NCBI GenBank assembly: GCA_040387515.1
Contig: JAZKDP010000009.1
Coordinates: forward strand, 14,845 to 78,844
From: Methylotenera_A sp040387515
GTDB lineage: Bacteria; Pseudomonadota; Gammaproteobacteria; Burkholderiales; Methylophilaceae
DNA: 64,000 nt
Reading direction: 5' to 3'
Part shown: piece by piece, positions 8,481 through 16,960 of the stretch
Layout: every line of letters starts with the position of its first letter
Numbering within the stretch: position 1 is the first letter of the stretch
Notes under the pieces: model-generated
What the model was told of the DNA's origin: nothing
What the model saw: only the letters and a program-made list of their open reading frames with translations
The model's database searches: none
Program-made: the position numbers and the translations under genes

Positions 8481-8537
8481 TCAATCATGACAGTGAAAAT
8501 TAAGCAACTTGAAGCCAAGCAGCTTGAAATGTTGATG

Positions 8538-8984
8538 TCATTCAACATTAATACCAGCTTTTTGCTGCAGTAACTTTAAATAATGTGCGCTATCTAAACC
8601 TGCATTGTTACGTTGCGCCAGCCAAATGGTTTCAGCTAAACAATCCAAAATATCATGCAGTGCATCATGTGCATTTTGATGTTTAATCTTTAATTGCTCA
8701 TAAATCGGCGCAATGCCAATAGGCTGGTTAATGCTGATTTGTTCCAATATAGATAAGTGCAAACTCATGTGTAAGAACGGGTTGGTTTCACCCATTTCTG
8801 GATAATAAGCGACCTGTTTATAGTGTTCTGGCGCATTTAAAATGCCATGATATTCAGGATGCAGATGCATGACGTTTAAGCCGAGTTTTTCTAAATCCGT
8901 TAATGGTTGTTGTAATTTAAATTTAGCCCAAGTGCCAAAAAAGAATTCGCGTACTTCATCACGAGAAGGGTTAAATAAAGCCAT
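8538..8984 (-). CDS. DUF1841 family protein
   Basis: A 148-residue conserved protein of unknown function widespread in beta- and gammaproteobacteria. It is recognised from the opening MALFNPSRDEVREFFFGTW and the central block HPEYHGIL, followed by FLHMSLHLSILEQI. It is His-rich (HLHPEYH and MSLHLSI), so metal binding is conceivable but unproven. It begins one base after the FIST gene stop, so the two are probably translated from one message. No signal peptide or membrane segment. Confidence 0.85.
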   Translation of the reverse strand: MALFNPSRDEVREFFFGTWAKFKLQQPLTDLEKLGLNVMHLHPEYHGILNAPEHYKQVAYYPEMGETNPFLHMSLHLSILEQISINQPIGIAPIYEQLKIKHQNAHDALHDILDCLAETIWLAQRNNAGLDSAHYLKLLQQKAGINVE

Positions 8985-8985
8985 G

Positions 8986-10074
8986 TTAGCGCCCGAAAAG
9001 TCCTAAAACTGCAGAGTATTGCAACAGTGTATTTTTGCCAAGCACAGGTGCGATCTCACCATTGCCATAAAAGCCGATTAGCGGCAAATGCGGGAATAAA
9101 GTGCGGATTAAAGCTAAATCTTGATCCAGGCCGTTATAAAAATAAGGGCCGCGGCCAAGGTTTGAAAACAATAAGGAAAACTGTGGTTTTACCGATAATT
9201 GTTGTTTAAGCTGTGTCGCCGTTTTCACTAAATCTACTTGCGCGGCATCCATATCACGCACTGCCCAGCTTATCCAATCGCCAACTTGCAATGGTTTGGC
9301 GAGTGTCACCGCGCCAGAGGCTTCATCGCCCCCAATAATCGTAGCAAGTGAATAATCGCCACGTTCAATATGCGATGCGCGCGTGGCATGTACCGCCATC
9401 AGTCGGTGATAAGGTATTGGTGTTTGATTGATCGGCGCATGCTTGTTCCAAGCGGATTTTAATACGCTTAATGCAGATAAATTCGCAATATGAATGATGT
9501 CGTGCTGATTGCAAGCGGTAATCCTGCGTGGGCTAGTGATTAACTTTAATCCATGCGTTGCGCCAACCGCGTATTCCATATTGCTTAATTGCATTTCGCA
9601 CAAACCTTGCGTAATGCCCTTAGCATTTTCCCACACCGAAAAAGAGCCATGTCCAATCGCATCGCCAGAAACACCGCCAAATCGAACTGCATTTGAATCT
9701 AACCATAAACTATTAATTGCGTTGGGCGCGGTTAGTGTGAGTAAAGTTGATTCGTTTGTTAATGGGGTGTCTTTGGCTGGTTTTAACCAAATATTTTCAG
9801 AAAATACCATCGCGGCCGCGGCGGGGCTATCAATCACCCAGTCTTCTTCCGTAAAAATGCCAATGGCTGAACAGCCGATTATTTGCGTACAACTCGCAGC
9901 TTTTGCTGCGGCTTTAATCGCCAGTTGTGGGTGTGAAGCAAACTCTGAAGTTAAAAATAACAATACGCAGGCAGGAGAATCCAGCTGTGCTTTTTCCATT
10001 GCTGCTAAAACCGCTTGCGCTGCCAGTTCTGGCAAGGCTTTATTGCCTATCGCTAATCCAGTGGCTACTTTCAT
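8986..10074 (-). CDS. FIST domain sensory protein
   Basis: A 362-residue FIST_N/FIST_C protein. These domains are proposed to sense small ligands such as amino acids. The N-terminal half contains VLLFLTSEFASHP and IIGCSAIGIFTEEDW. The C-terminal half contains PQFSLLFSNLGRGPYFYNG and LPLIGFYGNGEIAPV, both typical. There is no output domain, so it probably signals through a partner. Two bases separate it from nth and one from the DUF1841 gene, which gives an nth-FIST-DUF1841 operon. Confidence 0.87.
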   Translation of the reverse strand: MKVATGLAIGNKALPELAAQAVLAAMEKAQLDSPACVLLFLTSEFASHPQLAIKAAAKAASCTQIIGCSAIGIFTEEDWVIDSPAAAAMVFSENIWLKPAKDTPLTNESTLLTLTAPNAINSLWLDSNAVRFGGVSGDAIGHGSFSVWENAKGITQGLCEMQLSNMEYAVGATHGLKLITSPRRITACNQHDIIHIANLSALSVLKSAWNKHAPINQTPIPYHRLMAVHATRASHIERGDYSLATIIGGDEASGAVTLAKPLQVGDWISWAVRDMDAAQVDLVKTATQLKQQLSVKPQFSLLFSNLGRGPYFYNGLDQDLALIRTLFPHLPLIGFYGNGEIAPVLGKNTLLQYSAVLGLFGR

Positions 10075-10076
10075 GA

Positions 10077-10763
10077 TTAACTTATTATATCTTTACCAGT
10101 TATATCTTCGCCGGCCATAAGGTGCTTTGCTGGAATTAATTTATGCGGATATTCACATAAATCAACAATGCAACATTCTCCGCATTTTGGGTTACGAGCA
10201 GTACAAGTATAGCGGCCATGCAAAATTAACAGATGATGAGCGTCTTTTAGGAAAGCTTTTGGAATTGTTTTTAAATATTTTTGCTCAACAGCGAACACAT
10301 TTTTGCCAGTAGCTAATTTGGTGCGATTACCTAAACGAAACAAATGCGTATCTACTGCAATTGTCGGTTGGTCAAAAGCCGTATTTAAAATGACGTTGGC
10401 TGTTTTTCGACCTACGCCAGGCAATGCTTCCAGCGTTTCTCTGGTATTAGGTACTTCGCTATTGTGCAAATCCATTAACTGTTTGCAGCAGGCAATCACA
10501 TTTTTAGCTTTGGCGTGATACAAACCAATGGTTTTAATATAGTGCTCTAAGCCTTCAATGCCTAAATCGAATATGGACTCTGGTGTGTTTGCTACGGCAA
10601 ATAATTTGCGTGTGGCAATGTTCACGCCTTTATCGGTGGCTTGTGCAGATAAGATGACGGCGATTAACAATTCAAACGTACTGTTATGTTCCAGCTCAGT
10701 CGTTGGATGTGGAATCGCAATACTTAATCGTTTAAAAATCTCTAAGCGTTTTTCTGCGTTCAT
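10077..10763 (-). CDS. nth: Endonuclease III
   Basis: Bifunctional DNA glycosylase/AP lyase that removes oxidised pyrimidines. The 228 residues include the helix-hairpin-helix LPGVGRKTANV with catalytic Lys120 and the catalytic Asp138 in AVDTH; both fall at the E. coli numbering. A C-terminal 4Fe-4S loop has the Cys pattern C-x6-C-x2-C-x5-C (CTARNPKCGECC to LCEY). It lies 64 bases downstream of the ferredoxin gene, a pairing common in proteobacteria (rnf/rsx genes next to nth). Confidence 0.96.
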   Translation of the reverse strand: MNAEKRLEIFKRLSIAIPHPTTELEHNSTFELLIAVILSAQATDKGVNIATRKLFAVANTPESIFDLGIEGLEHYIKTIGLYHAKAKNVIACCKQLMDLHNSEVPNTRETLEALPGVGRKTANVILNTAFDQPTIAVDTHLFRLGNRTKLATGKNVFAVEQKYLKTIPKAFLKDAHHLLILHGRYTCTARNPKCGECCIVDLCEYPHKLIPAKHLMAGEDITGKDIIS

Positions 10764-10827
10764 TAAAGGTAACTATTAGTCATCGAAGTGCAATTAATCA
10801 TAAAAATTATAAGTGGAGCGCGGTCTA

Positions 10828-11580
10828 TTAATCTTTGGTAGAGCTAGCTTGCGCTAGTTTTTTTGCAGCGGCGACTTTAAGTAAGTTAGCACGCTCAATC
10901 GCTGTTGCAATGGCGGCTTTTTTTGCATTATTCACTATAGGCATATTATTTTCGGTCAGTGTGGATAGTGTTTTTGCGCCTTCGGCTTTTTTGCTTATTG
11001 CACGTTTAGCGTGTTTTTGTGCGGTCTCAGCTTTTTCTCGTTCAATTCTAGCCAATCTAAATTCATAACGTTTGCGCGCTAAATCGGCTGCTGCTTTGGT
11101 TTTAGCAGTTTCAATAGTGGCGTATCCCAATTGCCAATTATCTGAAACCGTTTCAATCGGCTGCATAGTGATGCAGTCGACAGGGCAAGGCGCCAAACAT
11201 AATTCACAGCCTGTACATTCATTTTCAATCACGGTATGCATCTGTTTTGATGCACCCAATATTGCGTCTACCGGGCAAGCTTGGATGCATAAAGTGCAAC
11301 CAATGCAAATGTCTTCATCAATAAAAGCCAGTGCTTTGGGTTTTTCTACCCCATTTTCAGCATTCAGTGGCTTGTATTCCATACGTGTTAAATTGGCTAG
11401 GGCGTGTATGCCAGCATCGCCACCTGGCGGGCATTGATTAATATCTGCCTCACTATTTACAATGGCAACGGCGTACGGCTTGCAGCCAGGATAACCACAT
11501 TTTTCACATTGCGTTTGCGGCAATATTGCATCGATTTGCGCAATTAAACGATTAGTCTCAATCTTGGATTGAATCTGCAT
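10828..11580 (-). CDS. rsxB: RnfB/RsxB-like 4Fe-4S ferredoxin, without a membrane anchor
   Basis: Iron-sulphur electron carrier related to subunit B of the Rnf/Rsx complex. The protein has an N-terminal 4Fe-4S domain (CEKCGYPGCKPYA, then INQCPPGG) and two bacterial ferredoxin clusters (CIGCTLCIQACPVD and CTGCELCLAPCPVDC). A long charged Ala/Lys-rich C-terminal tail (about 165-250) looks like coiled coil. The hydrophobic N-terminal anchor of E. coli RsxB is missing, and no other rnf/rsx genes are present, so it is probably a soluble stand-alone version, as in other betaproteobacteria. Confidence 0.85.
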   Translation of the reverse strand: MQIQSKIETNRLIAQIDAILPQTQCEKCGYPGCKPYAVAIVNSEADINQCPPGGDAGIHALANLTRMEYKPLNAENGVEKPKALAFIDEDICIGCTLCIQACPVDAILGASKQMHTVIENECTGCELCLAPCPVDCITMQPIETVSDNWQLGYATIETAKTKAAADLARKRYEFRLARIEREKAETAQKHAKRAISKKAEGAKTLSTLTENNMPIVNNAKKAAIATAIERANLLKVAAAKKLAQASSTKD

Positions 11581-11893
11581 AACTAAATAGCGTAACTTAA
11601 GGTGTTAATGATTAAAACGGTAAACATGATGTTGTTGGAAAAGTTAAAAATACGCATATTGAAATAGGATTATACCGCTTAATACACTTGCTTATTATGT
11701 GGGCAATCGACTAAATACATTTGAAAATCAACCAAATTTCAACCTGCTGCGTTGCTTGTCATATTGAAGCAATCATCATATGTAAGCGTAAGAGTTCTTT
11801 GATAAAGCGAATACGAATTGAATCAACAGTGTATTCGCATTAAGCAGTCACTTTCGGTTAAAATAGTAATAATTTTGTAGGTGAAGGTTAACT
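11581..11893. other. Divergent intergenic region rsxB/dapA
   Basis: A 313-base AT-rich region with no supportable gene. It must hold the promoters of rsxB (leftward) and dapA (rightward). An 8-bp inverted repeat (GCGAATAC at 11807-11814, GTATTCGC at 11831-11838, 16-base spacer) lies 56 bases before dapA and could be an operator or leader hairpin. A TAAAAT -10-like hexamer follows it. I cannot identify a convincing -35. Confidence 0.5.
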
Positions 11894-12775
11894 ATGTTGC
11901 AAGGTAGTATGGTTGCTATCGTCACGCCGATGTTTGATGACGGTAGGTTAGATTTAGACGCGCTACGCAGGCTAATTGACTGGCATATCGATGCTGGTAC
12001 TGATGGTATTGTGGTTGTGGGAACGACTGGTGAATCGCCTACGGTAGACGTTGATGAGCATTGTTTGCTGATTAAAACCACGGTTGAGCAGGTAGCTGGG
12101 CGCGTTCCAGTAATTGCTGGTACTGGCGCTAATTCAACGCGTGAAGCAATCGAATTAACCAAAAATGCTAAGGATTTAGGCGCTAATGCTTGTCTATTAG
12201 TAGCACCTTATTACAACAAGCCGACACAAGAAGGTTTGTATCAGCACTTTGCTACGATTGCAGCGGCGGTTGATATCCCACAGATTTTGTATAATGTACC
12301 TGGTCGTACTGGCTGTGATATTAGCAACGATACGGTCATCCGTTTATCGGCAATTGCGAATATTGTCGGCATTAAAGATGCGACAGGCGGCATTGAGCGC
12401 GGAACTGATTTACTTTTGCGTGTGCCTAAAGATTTTGCAATCTACAGCGGCGATGATGGCACCGGAATGGCGTTAATGTTGCTTGGTGCGCGCGGTGTAA
12501 TTTCGGTAACGGCTAACGTTGCGCCAAAATTAATGCATGATATGTGTGAAGCGGCAATGGCGGGTGATGTCGCCAAAGCGTGTGAAATTAATGGGAAACT
12601 GTTCCCCTTACATCAAAAATTATTTGTTGAGGCAAACCCAATTCCAGTTAAATGGATTTTGCAGCAAATGGGATTGATTCAAGCGGGTATTCGTTTGCCG
12701 ATGGTCAGTTGTTCGTCGCAATTTCATGATGTGTTGCGTGGCGCGATGAAAAGCGCTGAAATTATTAAACTTTAA
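11894..12775 (+). CDS. dapA: 4-hydroxy-tetrahydrodipicolinate synthase
   Basis: Condenses pyruvate with aspartate semialdehyde, the first committed step of lysine and diaminopimelate synthesis. The 293-residue TIM-barrel protein has the Schiff-base Lys161 in GIKDATGG, Tyr133 in LYNVPGRTG and the GTTGESPT substrate loop. A GAAGG ribosome site precedes the ATG. It is followed by bamC, the order conserved across beta- and gammaproteobacteria. Confidence 0.97.
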   Translation: MLQGSMVAIVTPMFDDGRLDLDALRRLIDWHIDAGTDGIVVVGTTGESPTVDVDEHCLLIKTTVEQVAGRVPVIAGTGANSTREAIELTKNAKDLGANACLLVAPYYNKPTQEGLYQHFATIAAAVDIPQILYNVPGRTGCDISNDTVIRLSAIANIVGIKDATGGIERGTDLLLRVPKDFAIYSGDDGTGMALMLLGARGVISVTANVAPKLMHDMCEAAMAGDVAKACEINGKLFPLHQKLFVEANPIPVKWILQQMGLIQAGIRLPMVSCSSQFHDVLRGAMKSAEIIKL

Positions 12776-12856
12776 AATTATAAAACGCTGAATCTGTAGT
12801 GCTAAATTACGGCGTCTAAATTATTTAAACTAGCAATATAAATGGTGGTTATTAAC

Positions 12857-14107
12857 ATGAAACAGGTAACAAAATTTACGACAGGTGTTTTATTGGCAAT
12901 GCTAGTAACAGCTTGTGACTCGATTCCTTTTATTGATACATCTTCTGATTATAAAGGTGCCGGTCGTTCCAAGCCTTTAGAAGTGCCGCCAGATCTAACC
13001 AGTGTACAAACTAGTGATGCATACAATGTACCAGGTGGCAGCACCAGTTACAGCACATATAACCAAGGCCAAGAAGGCCAAGAAGTTGGTGTTGAAAAGA
13101 TATTACCTACTTCAGAAGGTGTACGTTTAGAAAAAGCAGGCGCGCAACGTTGGTTGGTAGTGAATGCGCCGGCTGAAAAAATTTGGCCCGCAGTGCGTGA
13201 GTTCTGGATTGAGCAAGGGTTTGCAGTGCGTGTAGAAAACGCACAAACAGGCGTGATGGAAACTGAGTGGATTGAAGCAGATGCGATTAAGGCCGCAGAT
13301 GAAAAGAGAAATGTTGGCGAAAAGTTTGATAAATGGATGGATAAATTATCGGGTTTAGCGGATAGACGTAAATTTCGCACACGCTTAGAACGCGGCGAAA
13401 AAGAAGGCTCAACCGAGATTTATATGACGCACCGTACTGTGAGTGGCGCGCCAGACGATGGTAAAAATAGAATACAAACGCAATTAGGTGAAATCGATAC
13501 TGGTTATCGTGCCGAGACTACTCAAAAAGTCGCTGAAGAAAAAGATGGTGATTTGGATGCTGAATTATTACGCCGTTTGATGGTGAAGCTAGGTGTTGAA
13601 GAAAAACGCGCCCAAGAAATTATTGCAAACCCAGTGGCCGAAAAGCGTGCTGAAGTCGTTAAAGAAGCGGATAGTAGCGTAACGCTTAACTTGAATGATC
13701 CATTTGATCGCGGCTGGCGCAGAGTGGGCTTAGCTTTAGATAGAATTGGTTTTGTGACGGAAGATAAAGATCGCTCTACTGGTACGTTTTTTGTACGCTA
13801 TTCAGATGTAGATATTGATAGCGGTCCGAAAAAGAAAAAAGGTTTACTGGATACCTTGGCATTTTGGAAAGACGATGATGAAGTTGAAAATAAATCTAAG
13901 CCAAAAGAAGAAAAAACTATTGTAGATAAAATGAAGTTCTGGAAAGGTGACGATGGGAAAACGGATCCATCTAAACAATACCACATCAAATTAGTTGAGG
14001 CAGAAAATGGTGAAACGCGCGTGAATGTTGTGGATGCCGATGGTAAACGCAACCGTAGCACTACTGCTAATCGGATTATTTCATTGCTATATGATCAATT
14101 AAAGTAA
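12857..14107 (+). CDS. bamC: Outer-membrane assembly lipoprotein BamC (NlpB/DapX)
   Basis: Lipoprotein of the BAM complex that inserts outer-membrane beta-barrels. Starting at the ATG at 12857 gives a compact signal peptide ending in the lipobox LVTAC; an ATG 15 bases upstream would only add MVVIN. The unstructured N-terminal segment (KPLEVPPDLT) that binds BamD is present, followed by two helix-grip domains (about 100-200 and 285-415). The second domain carries an insertion with two similar lysine/acid-rich motifs, AFWKDDDE and KFWKGDDG, about 45 residues apart. The second position downstream of dapA is canonical. Confidence 0.93.
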   Translation: MKQVTKFTTGVLLAMLVTACDSIPFIDTSSDYKGAGRSKPLEVPPDLTSVQTSDAYNVPGGSTSYSTYNQGQEGQEVGVEKILPTSEGVRLEKAGAQRWLVVNAPAEKIWPAVREFWIEQGFAVRVENAQTGVMETEWIEADAIKAADEKRNVGEKFDKWMDKLSGLADRRKFRTRLERGEKEGSTEIYMTHRTVSGAPDDGKNRIQTQLGEIDTGYRAETTQKVAEEKDGDLDAELLRRLMVKLGVEEKRAQEIIANPVAEKRAEVVKEADSSVTLNLNDPFDRGWRRVGLALDRIGFVTEDKDRSTGTFFVRYSDVDIDSGPKKKKGLLDTLAFWKDDDEVENKSKPKEEKTIVDKMKFWKGDDGKTDPSKQYHIKLVEAENGETRVNVVDADGKRNRSTTANRIISLLYDQLK

Positions 14108-14142
14108 GTCGGTTAAACTCACCTCGCCTAGTAGTTATTTAA

Positions 14143-14916
14143 ATGCGTTTTGCATCTATTGGTAGTGGCAGCGCTGGCAACTGCATGGTTATCGAGCAAG
14201 ATTCCACAAGGATATTGCTCGATTGCGGTTTTAGTACAAAAGAAGTCATTGCGCGATTACAAAAGCTAGCTTTAACGCCAGAGCAAATAACCGGTATTTT
14301 AATCACGCACGAGCATGATGATCATGCCAAAGGCGCGTTTAAGCTGGCCGCAAAGTATGATATCCCTGTTTGGCTATCGCATGGCACGCACAGAATGATT
14401 GAGCGTTATTTGCCAGAGCGTGCACATATTCGATGGAATATTATTGATAGCCATACGTGTTTTGAAATTCAAGACTTGCAAATAACGCCTTATCCTGTGC
14501 CGCATGATGCGCGCGAACCAACGCAATTCACTTTTAATGATGGTCAGTATAAGTTAGGTGTGTTAACTGATGCAGGTTCATCAACATATCATATCGAACA
14601 GGTGTTAAATGGCTGCGATGCATTGGTGTTAGAATGTAATCATGATTTAAATATGTTGGAAAATGGGCCGTACGCTTGGTCGCTTAAAAAACGTGTTGGC
14701 AGTCGCCTAGGTCATTTAGACAATGCAAGTGCAGCACAACTTCTGTCCAAACTTGATAATACAAAGCTAAAACATATCATTGCCGCGCATCTCAGCGCAA
14801 AAAATAACACACAAGATTTAGCTAAAGCCGCCTTGAGCAAGGCATTAAATTGCGAAGCCGATTGGATTGGGATTGCACAACAAGCTAGCGGTTTTGAGTG
14901 GCGCAGTTTTAGCTAG
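14143..14916 (+). CDS. MBL-fold metallo-hydrolase (YycJ/WalJ-like)
   Basis: A 257-residue metallo-beta-lactamase-fold hydrolase. The di-metal motif HEHDDH lies at residues 56-61, after the family opening RFASIGSGSAGNC and LLDCGFS. Later ligands are VPHDA, LTDAGS, ECNHD and AAHLS. This group includes the 5'-3' exonuclease-like YycJ proteins, so nucleic-acid processing is plausible but not shown. It follows bamC by 35 bases, probably in one transcript. Confidence 0.88.
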   Translation: MRFASIGSGSAGNCMVIEQDSTRILLDCGFSTKEVIARLQKLALTPEQITGILITHEHDDHAKGAFKLAAKYDIPVWLSHGTHRMIERYLPERAHIRWNIIDSHTCFEIQDLQITPYPVPHDAREPTQFTFNDGQYKLGVLTDAGSSTYHIEQVLNGCDALVLECNHDLNMLENGPYAWSLKKRVGSRLGHLDNASAAQLLSKLDNTKLKHIIAAHLSAKNNTQDLAKAALSKALNCEADWIGIAQQASGFEWRSFS

Positions 14917-15020
14917 CCAATGAATATAGGCTTTTTGATGGTTAACTCTATTTGGCTGGTTAGTCATGATTAACTGAACTGTCGCTATTTTAAGTGTGCA
15001 TTAAATTTCAAAATTAAAAG

Positions 15021-15063
15021 AGATAACAAAAAAGCCGACATGAAGTCGGCTTTTTTGTTATCT
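15021..15063. terminator. Bidirectional rho-independent terminator, 19-bp perfect stem
   Basis: Perfect inverted repeat (AGATAACAAAAAAGCCGAC and its complement) around the loop ATGAA, with A-run and T-run at the stem base. It lies between the convergent MBL hydrolase and small lipoprotein genes and should terminate both. Confidence 0.92.
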
Positions 15064-15111
15064 GGTACTTACTAAAACCTAAATTTAACTAGGTTTTAGC
15101 GATTAACCAAA

Positions 15112-15327
15112 TTATGGTGCAGTTGCTGGAGCTGGCTCAGCAGGAGCTGGCTCAACTGGTGCAGCTTCAGCAGGAGCAGCTTCAACTGGTGTTTCAGCAG
15201 CTGGTGTTTCAGCAGCAGGAGCTTCAACAGCTGGAGCTTCAACAACTGGAGCTTCTTCAGCAGGTTTTTCGCCACAAGCAGTTAATGCAAGTGCTAATAA
15301 TGCAGCTAATAGGGCAGAACGTGTCAT
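15112..15327 (-). CDS. Small Pro/Ala/Glu-rich lipoprotein
   Basis: A 71-residue protein with a classic lipoprotein signal: a charged start MTR, a Leu/Ala core and the lipobox LTAC (Cys18). The mature part is almost entirely A, P, E, V and T in repeats such as APAAETPAAE, so it is an extended, acidic, disordered peptide tethered to a membrane. A good ribosome site (AAGGA) precedes the ATG. It is monocistronic, closed by the strong terminator at 15021-15063. Function unknown; an envelope spacer is a guess. Confidence 0.75.
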   Translation of the reverse strand: MTRSALLAALLALALTACGEKPAEEAPVVEAPAVEAPAAETPAAETPVEAAPAEAAPVEPAPAEPAPATAP

Positions 15328-15529
15328 TTATATATTCCTTAACGAGTGTGTGTAGACTAAGAGTTTTAACCATTACGGTGGACCACCTTTAGTCCAACCG
15401 GATGTAAAGAATTTTACCAGCAATTATAAAATATTCCACTAAATTTTTGAACTTATACGAATATTTGATGAATAAAATCGTTGATTAGCAACAATTTATG
15501 CGGCAAAGCTCATTTAGATTGCAAAGTGA

Positions 15530-16390
15530 CTATTCAACTTTGATGTTTATGCTGCTATTTTGACTATTAGACGTTAATTGTAAGCCCAAAATTTTGCGAC
15601 TTATTTCATCATTACTTTGCATTGTGCCGCCAATGTTAACCCAATCACCCAAGCTAACTCTAATGGTGGTGGTGAGTGATTCAAAATCGATAAAACCTTG
15701 ATTATTTAGGTTAGAGATGCGTGGTGTAATTTCCAACTCAATTTGATTACCTATCGTGCGAGGTCTTACCGCAAACCCAGTGGTGATTTCGCGCCAATCT
15801 GTAAAGCGCTCAATTTGTACATAACGCCTAGTAAGGCTAATCCATTCTTGGGTAAAAGGCACAATTTGGCCGTTACTAATATATGCTCGTTCGCCATCTA
15901 ACACATTGATAAACTGATTACTGTTGCGATAAGTGCTGGAAGTATTGCGCTCAATATCAATTTGACCTGTATTAGGCGGTGTGCGTCTGTCATTTGATAT
16001 GGTGACATTGCCTCTTCTTATTGTACCGCTGGCTTCGGTTCTATTTTGCTGGCCTTCGATGTGATTGCTGTTGCTTACGGTAATTCTACGATTAACACGC
16101 GTAACGTCTAATGATTCAACAACCGCTTCAATGTCGCGCATACGCTCTGGCGATGCACGCAAAATTAATTGATTCTGTATGCCTGTTGCCGTGCCGTCTG
16201 CACCGACCATGGGTGTGATGGTTGGCAACAAATCATCAGCAAAACGGTGTTGTAGCGTGATGATTTTAAATTCGGTTTCAGCCTGCGCAATTAAACTGAA
16301 CGATATTAAGCTCAGAAACGTTAAGTTGATTATCGCAAGCATTACGCTTAATTTAGGTAAGCTAAAATTAAGTGATTCAGATTTTCGCAT
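15530..16390 (-). CDS. Short secretin-domain protein, exported
   Basis: A 286-residue exported protein. The ATG at 16390 has AGGA six bases upstream and is preferred over an ATG 21 bases earlier. The signal peptide ends at QAE. The mature N-terminus (IITLQHRFADDLLPTITPMVG) resembles the N0/short-N secretin domain, and the C-terminal region (VRPRTIGNQIELEITPRISN, ending GDWVNIGGT) resembles the secretin homology domain. A Ser/Asn/Thr-rich linker lies between. It is far shorter than true secretins and no type II or IV pilus genes adjoin it. It may be an auxiliary envelope protein; function not known. Confidence 0.7.
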   Translation of the reverse strand: MRKSESLNFSLPKLSVMLAIINLTFLSLISFSLIAQAETEFKIITLQHRFADDLLPTITPMVGADGTATGIQNQLILRASPERMRDIEAVVESLDVTRVNRRITVSNSNHIEGQQNRTEASGTIRRGNVTISNDRRTPPNTGQIDIERNTSSTYRNSNQFINVLDGERAYISNGQIVPFTQEWISLTRRYVQIERFTDWREITTGFAVRPRTIGNQIELEITPRISNLNNQGFIDFESLTTTIRVSLGDWVNIGGTMQSNDEISRKILGLQLTSNSQNSSINIKVE

Positions 16391-16438
16391 GCCTATTCCT
16401 AAAACCGTCATTTAAAATAATTCAATTGGATCATGACT

Positions 16439-16933
16439 TCATAATCCCAGCTTGATTGCTGAAATTGCCTCAGCTGTTTCGGCCAGTAATTCATCATAAC
16501 GTAAGAGCAAGCTTGCCGATGTTTCCACATCATTAAGCGCAAATTTGAACCGTGCTTGGTCAATATGAAAACGTCGGCAGTAATGTTTCTTATCGGCAAT
16601 TACAAAACAATCTTTGGCTATTTTGGCAAAATCATTGGTTTCATACACACGCATTTTGTGCGCGTAAATTGTCAACAACTCAAATAAACGTGGGCAGTTA
16701 AGCGTGAAATATTGTGCATTTTGCAAAATGATGGTGAGTTCAGACTGCGCATTTTTAGTCAAAAAATCCTGTATTAACGCAAAACGTTTCAAGCTTGCAT
16801 AATCGCCTTTTGAGCAATCCTGATCAAAAATCAATAAATGATTTTCAGCTTGCGCAATCACTAAATCCAGTGCGGCGACATAATTGCTCTCGCCCAATAT
16901 CACGCTATCTGCAATTAATTCAGATTCATCCAT
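16439..16933 (-). CDS. Conserved protein of unknown function next to roxA
   Basis: A 164-residue soluble protein. I do not recognise a firm domain. It has an acidic start, a beta-alpha pattern (NHLLIFDQDC, then LTIILQNAQYF) and a His/Tyr/Arg cluster near residue 120 (DKKHYCRRFHIDQARF) that resembles the catalytic or binding end of phospholipase-D-like folds only loosely. It begins 28 bases after the RoxA-like gene on the same strand, so co-transcription with it is likely. Confidence 0.7.
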   Translation of the reverse strand: MDESELIADSVILGESNYVAALDLVIAQAENHLLIFDQDCSKGDYASLKRFALIQDFLTKNAQSELTIILQNAQYFTLNCPRLFELLTIYAHKMRVYETNDFAKIAKDCFVIADKKHYCRRFHIDQARFKFALNDVETSASLLLRYDELLAETAEAISAIKLGL

Positions 16934-16960
16934 AATAGCTCCTGCGAGATTTATTCAACT

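Noticed and set aside
9509..10120. Open frame of 203 codons on the plus strand
   Set aside because: Antisense to the FIST gene, which has recognisable domains.
15114..15392. Plus-strand Gln/Leu-rich open frame
   Set aside because: Low-complexity antisense of the Pro/Ala/Glu lipoprotein; the minus frame has a lipobox and ribosome site.
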